Source of the DNA: Mollicutes bacterium | GTDB taxonomy: Bacteria; Bacillota_I; Bacilli_A; Izemoplasmatales; Izemoplasmataceae | NCBI GenBank assembly: GCA_003551005.1 | Contig: PULR01000008.1 | Span: forward strand, 1 to 48,905 | Direction of reading: 5' to 3' | DNA length: 48,905 nucleotides | Part shown: positions 6,899-14,207 of the stretch, piece after piece | How the letters are laid out: every line of letters begins with the position of its first letter | Position numbering within the stretch: the stretch's first letter is position 1 | Made by a program: the position numbers and the translations under genes | The notes under the pieces: model-generated | Seen by the model: the letters and a program-made list of their open reading frames with translations, nothing else | Database searches by the model: none | Told to the model about the DNA's origin: nothing

Positions 6899-8800
6899 AT
6901 GGCCAAGACACGCGAATTCCAGACAGAATCGAAGAAACTGTTACAATTGATGATCAATTCGATCTACACTCACAAGGATATCTTCCTTCGGGAACTGATC
7001 TCGAATGCGAGTGACGCCATCGACCGACGTCATCATCTTTCGCTGACGGATGAAAAAGTCGACGCCCCGGATGAATACGAGATCCGTCTGACACCCGATT
7101 CCGACGAACGGGTGCTGCGCGTCGAGGACAACGGCATCGGCATGACCGAGGAACAACTCACCAGCGAACTCGGCACCATCGCCGAGAGCGGCTCCCAGGC
7201 ATTCCTTGAGAAGCTCGAGCAGGAGGACCCTGAAATCATCGGCCAGTTCGGCGTCGGCTTCTACAGCGCCTTCATGGTCGCAAAGAAAGTCATCGTCCGC
7301 ACCCGCTCGCCTTATGCCGAGACGGGATATGAATGGCGCAGTGATGGGGAGGCGACCTACGAAATCGAGCCGATCGAGCGTTCGTCCATCGGCACGGAAG
7401 TCATCCTCCATCTTCGTGAGGACGACGAGGAACAAGAAGAGGACTTCTCGCAGTTTCTTGAAGAAGGGACCATCGAACGTCTCATCAAGAAATACAGCGA
7501 CTATATCCGCTACCCCATCCGCATGGAAAAGACTGTGACGAAGACAGATGACGAGGCAGAGGAAAAGCAGACCGAAACTGAACTCACAACCCTCAACTCG
7601 ATGGTGCCCATCTGGAAGAAACCGAAAGACGAACTCGAAGAAGGGGAAATCAACGAGTTCTTCAAGCGGCAGTTCAATGAGTTCGACGATCCCTTGCATG
7701 TCGTGCACACCAGCGTGGAAGGGATGACGACCTACACCGCGATGCTGTTCATTCCGAAGCAGCCCCCGTTCGATTTCTACACCGACAACTATGAAAAGGG
7801 TCTGCAGCTCTACTCGAAGGGCGTCTTTATCGAAGAGAAGAACAAGGACCTCGTGCCCGAACATTTCCGTTTCCTCAAAGGGCTCGTCGACAGCCCCGAT
7901 CTACCCCTCAACATCTCCCGGGAGATGCTGCAGCACAACCGCGAGCTCAGGAAGATCGCCTCACATCTGGAAAAAAAGGTCAAGAACGAGCTTGAGAAAC
8001 TGCTCAAGAATGACCGGGAGACCTACGTCGACTTCTACGAAGCCTATGGTACGATTCTCAAATACGGCATCTACGACCAGTTCGGGGCGAACAAGGACAA
8101 GCTGAAGGATCTCGTGATGTTCAAGACGAACAAGAGCGATGCCTACGTGACCCTTCGTGAATATGTCGACCGCATGAAGGAGGACCAGGAGGCCATCTAT
8201 TATGCCAGCGGCAAGAACAAGGACCAGATTCTCTCCCTGCCGCAGATGGATTTGATCAAGGACAAGGATTACGAGGTGCTGCTGTTCACCGACGACGTGG
8301 ATGAGTTCATGGTCCAGTTCCTCGACCGCTACGACGACATCCCCTTGAAATCCGTGCAGAAAAGCGAAAGCGACCTGCTGGATGAAGAGAAAAAGGAAGA
8401 CCTTGAAGCACGCGAGAAAGAGCACGAGAAACTACTCAAGTCACTGAAGAAGGCGCTCAAGGGCAAGGTCGAGGATGTCCGGCTCTCGGGACGCCTCAAG
8501 GAATCCCCTGTCTGTCTGGTCAGCGGCGAGGGACTCAGTCTGGAGATGGAGAAGGTCCTTCGTCAGATGCCGGGGGATCAGGCCTCCCAGATGAAGGCGC
8601 AGAAGATTCTCGAGATCAACCCCGACCACGAGCTCTTCAATGCGTTGCAGACGGTTCACTCGAAGGACAAGAAACGCATCAAGGACTATGCCAGTCTGCT
8701 TTATCACCAGGCACTCCTCATCGAGGGCTATCCCATCGACGACCCTCAGGAGGTCACCCGTCTGATGACCGAACTGCTTGTTGAAGCTTCGAACAAATGA
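6899..8800 (+). CDS. htpG: Molecular chaperone HtpG (Hsp90)
   Basis: ATP-dependent cytosolic chaperone, 633 residues, full length. The GHKL ATPase domain shows L-I-S-N-A-S-D-A-I-D, D-N-G-I-G-M-T, an I-A-E-S-G-S lid segment (usually I-A-K-S-G) and G-Q-F-G-V-G-F-Y-S-A-F. The middle domain carries G-L-V-D-S-P-D-L-P-L-N-I-S-R-E with the catalytic arginine. The C-terminal dimerisation domain follows a charged D/E/K-rich segment. AGGAGGGAGA lies directly before the ATG. It has its own strong promoter and terminator. Confidence 0.98.
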   Translation: MAKTREFQTESKKLLQLMINSIYTHKDIFLRELISNASDAIDRRHHLSLTDEKVDAPDEYEIRLTPDSDERVLRVEDNGIGMTEEQLTSELGTIAESGSQAFLEKLEQEDPEIIGQFGVGFYSAFMVAKKVIVRTRSPYAETGYEWRSDGEATYEIEPIERSSIGTEVILHLREDDEEQEEDFSQFLEEGTIERLIKKYSDYIRYPIRMEKTVTKTDDEAEEKQTETELTTLNSMVPIWKKPKDELEEGEINEFFKRQFNEFDDPLHVVHTSVEGMTTYTAMLFIPKQPPFDFYTDNYEKGLQLYSKGVFIEEKNKDLVPEHFRFLKGLVDSPDLPLNISREMLQHNRELRKIASHLEKKVKNELEKLLKNDRETYVDFYEAYGTILKYGIYDQFGANKDKLKDLVMFKTNKSDAYVTLREYVDRMKEDQEAIYYASGKNKDQILSLPQMDLIKDKDYEVLLFTDDVDEFMVQFLDRYDDIPLKSVQKSESDLLDEEKKEDLEAREKEHEKLLKSLKKALKGKVEDVRLSGRLKESPVCLVSGEGLSLEMEKVLRQMPGDQASQMKAQKILEINPDHELFNALQTVHSKDKKRIKDYASLLYHQALLIEGYPIDDPQEVTRLMTELLVEASNK

Positions 8801-8822
8801 CCCGCGCTAAGGCGGGTCTTTT
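8799..8822 (+). terminator. Intrinsic terminator after htpG, overlapping its stop codon
   Basis: The stem GACCCGC/GCGGGTC with a 6-nt loop is followed by a T run; the 5' arm includes the last bases of the TGA stop. Confidence 0.85.
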
Positions 8823-8852
8823 TGTACCATAGATGCCGGGGAAGGCCGTTCA

Positions 8853-8861
8853 TGTTATAAT
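8853..8861 (+). promoter_or_regulatory. Extended -10 promoter of the amidohydrolase gene
   Basis: TGTTATAAT is a perfect -10 with a TG extension, 21 bp before the chosen start. Confidence 0.65.
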
Positions 8862-8882
8862 AGCAAAGAAAGGATGAATCGT

Positions 8883-10424
8883 ATGCGCACTGCCTATATA
8901 CATCTGCATGTCCCCTTCACCAACACCCGCGCTTTCCTCGTAGAAGCGGGTCGCATCATCAAGACCGGCTCGCCCCGGCGCATCCTCAACAGCCACATCG
9001 ATCATGTCGTCGATCTGAAGGACGCAACGGTTCTCCCCGGCTTTCACGACGCGCACATGCATCTACTCGGCAAGGGCATGACCCTCAATCAGCTCGACGC
9101 CTCCCGCTACGCTTCGACTGCAGGAATCCAGAGAGCCATCCGCCAACGGGGAGGACGGGAAGTCGTCGCCCGCGGCTTTCACGAAGACATGCTCGAAGAA
9201 GGCCGCACCCCGACCCGGGCCGATCTGGATGCAGCGGATCGAGACCGTCCCGTACTGCTCTATCGCGCCTGCGGGCATCTCATCGTGGCCAACACCCCGG
9301 CCATCGAGGCCGCGGAAAAGAGGCGGGGCGGTTATCCCGAAGCCAAGGAAACCTTCGACGTCAATCAAGGCTGGTTCAGCGAGACCGCTCGCGAATGGAT
9401 CGCCGCCGCCCTGCCATCCCCGGATGAACAGACCCTCGAGGCCTGGATTCTTGATGCGCAGGACGCGCTCCTCTCTCAAGGAGTCACCGCGGTAGCGAGC
9501 GATGATTTCTCCGTCACCGCGGCGGACCCCGCGCTCGTTCATCGCGTGCTCAAGCAGCTGGATGCGGATGGAAAATTGAAACTTTTTGTCCTCGAGCAGG
9601 CCAACCTCGGCGGCATCGCCGCGACGGAACGCTTTTTGAATACAATGCAAAAACAGCCACAAGGACGCTATCGACTCGGGCCGATCAAACTGTTCACCGA
9701 CGGGTCTCTCGGGGCCGGTACGGCCTGGATGAAAAAGCCCTATGCCGATATGGCGGGAAGGGGCCTGTCGGTTTTTAACGACAGAGAAATCGAGCGTTTC
9801 TTCCATCTTGCGCACGCGCATGGTCGGGATGTTGCGTTGCATGCCATCGGGGATGCCGCCATAGAAGCGATCCTCATGGCCTATGGCCGCGCGCAGCGTA
9901 CGTTGCAGCATGCGCATCGGCACGCCATTATCCATGCGCAGCTCGCCAGCCGGAACCAGCTCGCCCGGATGCATACGCTGGGCATCGGCGCACAGATCCA
10001 GCCGGCTTTCGTCCGCACCGACGCCGAGCTTGCCCGCCGCCGCTTAGGAAAGCGAAGTGCGGATGCCTACGCTTTTGGCACGATGGAGAGCCTCGGCATC
10101 CCGCTGGCCTTGAGCACCGACTGTCCGATTGAATCGAGCGAGCCGCTTGCGAACCTCGACACGGCTGTGCACCGACTGGACAAGAACAACGCCCCGTTCC
10201 ACCCGGAAGAACGGATGTCCCTCAAGGGAGCGATTGACGCGTATACCCGCGGGGGTGCCTACTTTGCCCGCACGGATAACTGGATGGGGCAGATCCGAAA
10301 AGGTTTCGATGCCGATTTCGTTGTCGTCGAGGGGCTGGATGCCGATGCGCCGCAGACACTGGAAACGGCACGTGTGGCGGAAACCTATATCCGCGGGGAG
10401 CGGGTGTGGTCCGGGTGGGATTGA
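8883..10424 (+). CDS. YtcJ-like metal-dependent amidohydrolase
   Basis: A 513-residue amidohydrolase-family-3 enzyme. Marks are L-P-G-F-H-D-A-H-M-H with the HxH metal pair, the F-T-D-G-S-L-G motif typical of the YtcJ subgroup, H-A-I-G-D and H-A-x-I-H-A-Q metal-ligand segments, and S-T-D-C-P-I near the C-terminus with the catalytic aspartate. The start is ATG 8883: AAAGAAAGGA lies 8 nt upstream, while an ATG at 8874 would overlap that site. The natural substrate of YtcJ proteins is mostly unknown; N-substituted amino acids and exo-enzymatic imides are precedents. A membrane protein gene follows 45 bp downstream, probably in the same transcript. Confidence 0.9.
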   Translation: MRTAYIHLHVPFTNTRAFLVEAGRIIKTGSPRRILNSHIDHVVDLKDATVLPGFHDAHMHLLGKGMTLNQLDASRYASTAGIQRAIRQRGGREVVARGFHEDMLEEGRTPTRADLDAADRDRPVLLYRACGHLIVANTPAIEAAEKRRGGYPEAKETFDVNQGWFSETAREWIAAALPSPDEQTLEAWILDAQDALLSQGVTAVASDDFSVTAADPALVHRVLKQLDADGKLKLFVLEQANLGGIAATERFLNTMQKQPQGRYRLGPIKLFTDGSLGAGTAWMKKPYADMAGRGLSVFNDREIERFFHLAHAHGRDVALHAIGDAAIEAILMAYGRAQRTLQHAHRHAIIHAQLASRNQLARMHTLGIGAQIQPAFVRTDAELARRRLGKRSADAYAFGTMESLGIPLALSTDCPIESSEPLANLDTAVHRLDKNNAPFHPEERMSLKGAIDAYTRGGAYFARTDNWMGQIRKGFDADFVVVEGLDADAPQTLETARVAETYIRGERVWSGWD

Positions 10425-10469
10425 ACGGATCGCTCGCGCACGCACCCAGCAGGGAAAGAGGTGGCGTCA

Positions 10470-11165
10470 ATGCAAAATGAACCGTTACGAGGGACCGACT
10501 GGGCGATCGATACGCTGGTGCTGACCATCCTTTGGTTCATGGCGAGCGTCTTCACGCTCGGCTTCGGGCTCGGCGCCGCGACCGGCGCGGTCTACAAACA
10601 GCAGTTCCGCATGATTCGCTATCGCGACCGGCCGCGGGATTTGTTCGGAGAGTTCCGCTCGGACTTCAAGAGCACACTCCCCTACAGCATTGTCCACACC
10701 GTCGTATTGGCAGTGCTCGTGGCCGGCTTGTCGTTTGCTTTTCTGGCGGCGGACGACCTCGTCCTCCGCATCGTGCTGGCGGTGGCGGGCTTCGAGGCTG
10801 CGCTTTCGTTCATTTATGGCTTTCCGATGCTCGCCGTGTTCAAATTTGAAAGCTACGGCCACTTCCTCAAGACCGCCACCCTGGTCTCCAACTACCATGC
10901 GCTCACGACCTTCCAGGCGTTGTTGCTGCTTTTGGCGACGGTTGTCATCAGCGTCATCCTCCCCTGGATCTGGCTGTTCGTGCTGGTGGCGTACTTCATT
11001 TTCTCCGCAAAAGTGCTGCACCGGACCTTGTTCCCCTACATCCGCCGCATCGAGAAGGCGGATGCGCAAGATGCGGCTAAAGAGGGTCGAAGCGATGCCG
11101 ATACCTTGCCGGGGGAGCAGGATGTGCCATTCGAAGATGAATCCCGGGAGAACGACCACACATAA
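10470..11165 (+). CDS. DUF624/YesL-like membrane protein
   Basis: A 231-residue protein with about five hydrophobic segments (near residues 15-40, 72-92, 98-118, 145-170 and 172-190) and an acidic soluble tail. The N-terminal pattern, two helices with G-x-G-L-G-A-A-T-G-A and then a basic loop before P-R-D-L-F-G-E-F, fits the YesL/DUF624 family. That family usually sits beside sugar ABC transporters; here the partner is an amidohydrolase. Start ATG 10470 has GAAAGAGG 7 nt upstream; a GTG at 10461 is less likely. Function unknown. Confidence 0.7.
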   Translation: MQNEPLRGTDWAIDTLVLTILWFMASVFTLGFGLGAATGAVYKQQFRMIRYRDRPRDLFGEFRSDFKSTLPYSIVHTVVLAVLVAGLSFAFLAADDLVLRIVLAVAGFEAALSFIYGFPMLAVFKFESYGHFLKTATLVSNYHALTTFQALLLLLATVVISVILPWIWLFVLVAYFIFSAKVLHRTLFPYIRRIEKADAQDAAKEGRSDADTLPGEQDVPFEDESRENDHT

Positions 11166-11175
11166 GCATGCTTCC

Positions 11176-11209
11176 ATAAAAAAGTCGGACATCAAGTCCG
11201 ACTTCTTTA
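11176..11209. terminator. Bidirectional terminator between convergent genes
   Basis: The stem AAGTCGGAC/GTCCGACTT is flanked by an A run on the left and a weaker T-rich stretch on the right. On the minus strand it ends in six T and overlaps the stop codon of the HD-GYP gene. Confidence 0.85.
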
Positions 11210-13207
11210 TGCCAGGGTGTTGAGCACGCCTTGATCGATCAGCGCCAGCGCGGCGTCAACGGCGTCCGGTGCGAACTGCTTACCCCGGTGTGCTCGCAGT
11301 TCGCTCACGATGCGTTCAATCGAGAGACTCTCCTGGTAGGGGCGATAATCCTTCATCGTGACAATGGCGTCCGCGACGGCGAGGATGCGGCCGCCGAGAC
11401 TGATCTGCTCCCCTTGCTTGCCATCGGGGTAGCCGCTTCCGTCCCACCACTCATGATGGTCGCGGACGAATGCGGATATGTGCGAGAGGTCCTCGGCCCC
11501 CTCGAGAGTGTCCGCCCCCAGGGTGACGTGCCGTTTGATTGTTTCGTATTCTTCCTCGTCCAGACTGCCGCTCTTGTTCAGGATGTAACTCGGAATACCC
11601 AGTTTGCCGATATCGTGCAGAAGGCCGGCCCAGTAAAGGTTGTCGAGCTGCTCTTTCGATACCTCCAGATGTTCGGCAATCTTCGTGGCCAGCCGCGCAA
11701 CATCCTCGGCGTGGCGTTTTGTGTAGGTGTCGTAGAGTTCGAGGGATTTCGCGAGTGTCAGGATGATGTCTTCCTTCATGCGCATCGTCTGGGTTGTCAG
11801 ATGGTTCTTCCAGAACAGTTTGTTCAAGAGATTGGTGAAGGATTTCATGCGTTTGCCCCGCGCGGCGGTCACCTTTTCGGGGTCGAAGTAATCCAGGCCG
11901 ATGATGAAACGATGCTTCGGCGTGAAGGAGAAGATCAGATAGCACCGGGCGAAGGTCTGTGTTTCTGTGAGCGAAAGTTGAGGTCCGTAGAGTTTGTGTA
12001 GAAGGGTGTGGATATCCGAGTGGAAGAGGACCTCCTCTCGTTCCATATCCTCCGGCGCATGCAGTTCGTATAGATAGGGGACATGTTTCGTCGTGTAGTG
12101 ATCGGCGAACGCCATCGAGATCTCCCCTTCGCGTTCATGGTAGCCGAAGGCGGCATCCGCATTGGGGAAAAGCAAGGTGACGATTTCATAAGTCCGCGTG
12201 GCGAAGGCCCGGTAGGACTGCTTGTCGGCGAGGATTTCTCTCGAGAGCGAGAGGAACCCCCGGATGTAGCGAAGCATCCGATCGAGGTCCTGAGTGGTCT
12301 CCATGACGGCTTCGGCGGTTCTCTCGTTGTGGTCCCGGAAAAATTTCAAGGCCAGCGTGGTCGTGACAAGGACCAAAAAGAAAGCGGTCAGCGTAAACAC
12401 CTGATGGGCGAATGCGTAAGTATGCGGATCGCCATCCAGTATGAAGAAGACGACGGCGCTCATGAACGGGATGGTCAAAGCGGCTATAATCCGATAGGTG
12501 AAATGGTAGGCGGCGAGCAGGAAGAACGCGATGAACAGATATAGATTGGGCAGGAGGGGGATGAGGATTTCGCTTGCAAGCCCTGCAAAGACGGCGACAA
12601 ACAGCACCAAAAAGAGCGAGAGGCCGAGGCCGCGTCTCAGGGAGTGAAGCTTTAATGGTCCATCCCGGTGTTCGCTGAGAAAGATCAGCGGGGCCAGAGT
12701 GGCGAATCCGGTGAAGGCTCCCAGAAGATTCGCCGAGAAGAACGGGATGCTGAGGGTCGCTCCCTCGATGAAGAGAAGGTGCACACCCAGTCTCAGACCG
12801 CCAAAGACGACGGCTAGTGAAAACGCCACGAGCAGTGCGGAGAGCGTTCCCTCAAGCGGAGAGGTCGCAAACGACTTTGCAAGCTTTAGCCGGTTCGCGA
12901 GGGAAGCTCCGATCTGCAACGTGACGAATAGAATGGCCGCTTTCGAAAGCAAAAGCCACAGGCCAAGCGCGGCCGCTTCGAAAGCCAGAACGGCACCGAT
13001 GAAGGCGACAGCCGATAAATACCCGATGATCGCGGGGATGATGAGCCGCTTGCCATGCGCGAGAACGAAACCCGCTGCCGCACCGGCGCCGAAGGCACAG
13101 ACGGTTGTCGGAAATGTCTCCAGGGAGCACAAACTCTGAAGGACAGCCGCCGCAAAGATGATCAAGAACACAAAAAGACCCTGTCGGCTCTGCTTACGAT
13201 GCTTCAT
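11207..13207 (-). CDS. Membrane HD-GYP protein (putative c-di-GMP phosphodiesterase)
   Basis: A 666-residue sensor. About residues 1-285 hold eight or more hydrophobic segments (MASE-like). Residues ~300-480 form a GAF-like cytosolic region. Residues ~490-666 form an HD-GYP domain with H-D-I-G-K-L-G-I-P, I-K-x-H-x-x-x-G, H-H-E and D-G-S-G-Y-P, plus V-A-D and R-P-Y, so all usual metal and substrate residues appear present. Such proteins hydrolyse c-di-GMP. Start ATG 13207 has AGGTGAG 3-4 nt upstream and lies just after a promoter; the longer open frame to 13282 runs through that promoter and is excluded. Divergent from the PhzF-like gene. The input signal is unknown. Confidence 0.9.
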   Translation of the reverse strand: MKHRKQSRQGLFVFLIIFAAAVLQSLCSLETFPTTVCAFGAGAAAGFVLAHGKRLIIPAIIGYLSAVAFIGAVLAFEAAALGLWLLLSKAAILFVTLQIGASLANRLKLAKSFATSPLEGTLSALLVAFSLAVVFGGLRLGVHLLFIEGATLSIPFFSANLLGAFTGFATLAPLIFLSEHRDGPLKLHSLRRGLGLSLFLVLFVAVFAGLASEILIPLLPNLYLFIAFFLLAAYHFTYRIIAALTIPFMSAVVFFILDGDPHTYAFAHQVFTLTAFFLVLVTTTLALKFFRDHNERTAEAVMETTQDLDRMLRYIRGFLSLSREILADKQSYRAFATRTYEIVTLLFPNADAAFGYHEREGEISMAFADHYTTKHVPYLYELHAPEDMEREEVLFHSDIHTLLHKLYGPQLSLTETQTFARCYLIFSFTPKHRFIIGLDYFDPEKVTAARGKRMKSFTNLLNKLFWKNHLTTQTMRMKEDIILTLAKSLELYDTYTKRHAEDVARLATKIAEHLEVSKEQLDNLYWAGLLHDIGKLGIPSYILNKSGSLDEEEYETIKRHVTLGADTLEGAEDLSHISAFVRDHHEWWDGSGYPDGKQGEQISLGGRILAVADAIVTMKDYRPYQESLSIERIVSELRAHRGKQFAPDAVDAALALIDQGVLNTLA

Positions 13208-13226
13208 ATTCTCACCTACCTTTGTC

Positions 13227-13255
13227 ATTATACCATAGCCGGAAATACCCGTCAG
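13227..13255 (-). promoter_or_regulatory. Promoter of the HD-GYP gene
   Basis: On the minus strand CTGACG (13250-13255), a 17-bp spacer ending in TGG, and a perfect TATAAT (13227-13232). The leader is only about 13 nt. Confidence 0.75.
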
Positions 13256-13276
13256 CCTACAATCGCGGTTGAGGGC

Positions 13277-13305
13277 TTTCAAAGCAGAGTGTGTTGCGCT
13301 ATACT
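13277..13305 (+). promoter_or_regulatory. Promoter of the PhzF-like gene
   Basis: TATACT (13300-13305) has a weak TTTCAA 17 bp upstream; it lies 21 bp before the start codon. Confidence 0.5.
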
Positions 13306-13326
13306 GAACATACAGGAGTGATCTGC

Positions 13327-14160
13327 ATGCACGTGCACCGACTGGCTGCTTTTGCCGATGGGAATCAAGGCGGTAACGAAGCCGGCGTCGTCCTTGAAGC
13401 GGAGGATTTGACGACTGATAGAATGCAGGAAGTCGCCGCGGCCACCGGGTATTCGGAGACAGCTTTTTTGCTTGAGGCTGAAGACGCCGATTACCGGGTC
13501 CGCTATTTTACTCCGAAACAGGAAGTCGATGTCTGCGGGCATGCGACATTGGCCCTGCTTTGGTTGTTGTTTGCTAGCGGCCTCGAGTGTGGCCGCTGTA
13601 CTTTGAAGACGAAGGCGGGTCTCATTGAAGGTGTCGCTGCAGCCCAACCCGAGCTACGCCTGCCGACGCCTGCCGTCCGGCTTATAGACCCGTCTGAGGC
13701 GGAACCTTATGCAACGCTTTTTCCTGTTCCCTTCACGCATTCCGCCGTCGTCGACAGCGGTGTGAAGGAAGTGTATCTGCGGATCGACGAAAGCTTTAGA
13801 CTGGATGCACTAGCGCCTTCTACACAGGCGCTGACAGCACAACTTATTCAAGATGGACTAGCCGGCGCCGCCGTCTATGCCCTAGGGGAAGTCGATGACA
13901 GGGGTTATCAGCAGGTACAGCTGAGAAACTTCCTGTCTGCAATCGGAATCGTGGAAGAGAGCGCGACGGGGACAGCGGCTGCCTCCCTTGCACAACTTTT
14001 ACATGAACAAGGGTACGGGAGCCGCTATCTTTTTACACAAGGACATGCGCTGAAAAAACCTTCGCGGCTGCATGCAACCGTCGGCAGGGATGCGGTTCAC
14101 GTCGGTGGTGCGGTCCGCCGTCTCGACACAGCCACCCGACAGACGGAATCGGGTGGTTGA
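13327..14160 (+). CDS. PhzF-family isomerase/epimerase-like protein
   Basis: A 277-residue protein of the PhzF (diaminopimelate-epimerase-like) fold. Marks are G-G-N-E-A-G-V-V near residue 17, the catalytic-glutamate segment G-Y-S-E-T-A-F, D-V-C-G-H-A-T-L-A in the first half and E-S-A-T-G-T-A-A-A in the second half. PhzF proper isomerises trans-2,3-dihydro-3-hydroxyanthranilate, but most genomic homologues have unknown substrates, and no phenazine genes are here. Start ATG 13327 is set by AGGAGTG 6 nt upstream. The next gene starts 47 bp downstream with its own -10 element. Confidence 0.88.
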   Translation: MHVHRLAAFADGNQGGNEAGVVLEAEDLTTDRMQEVAAATGYSETAFLLEAEDADYRVRYFTPKQEVDVCGHATLALLWLLFASGLECGRCTLKTKAGLIEGVAAAQPELRLPTPAVRLIDPSEAEPYATLFPVPFTHSAVVDSGVKEVYLRIDESFRLDALAPSTQALTAQLIQDGLAGAAVYALGEVDDRGYQQVQLRNFLSAIGIVEESATGTAAASLAQLLHEQGYGSRYLFTQGHALKKPSRLHATVGRDAVHVGGAVRRLDTATRQTESGG

Positions 14161-14173
14161 GCGGCTGCAAAAG

Positions 14174-14182
14174 TGGTAAAAT
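14174..14182 (+). promoter_or_regulatory. Extended -10 promoter of the coiled-coil/cls/ABC run
   Basis: TGGTAAAAT is a TG-n extended -10 element 25 bp before the coiled-coil gene. Confidence 0.55.
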
Positions 14183-14207
14183 AGATATTAACGGAAGGGG
14201 TGTATCC

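Noticed and set aside
14132-14156. Hairpin CCACCCGA/TCGGGTGG at the end of the PhzF-like gene as terminator
   Set aside because: There is no T run after the stem, so intrinsic termination is unlikely; it may only slow read-through.
13327-14160. Phenazine biosynthesis role for the PhzF-like gene
   Set aside because: No other phz gene is present and most PhzF homologues act elsewhere.
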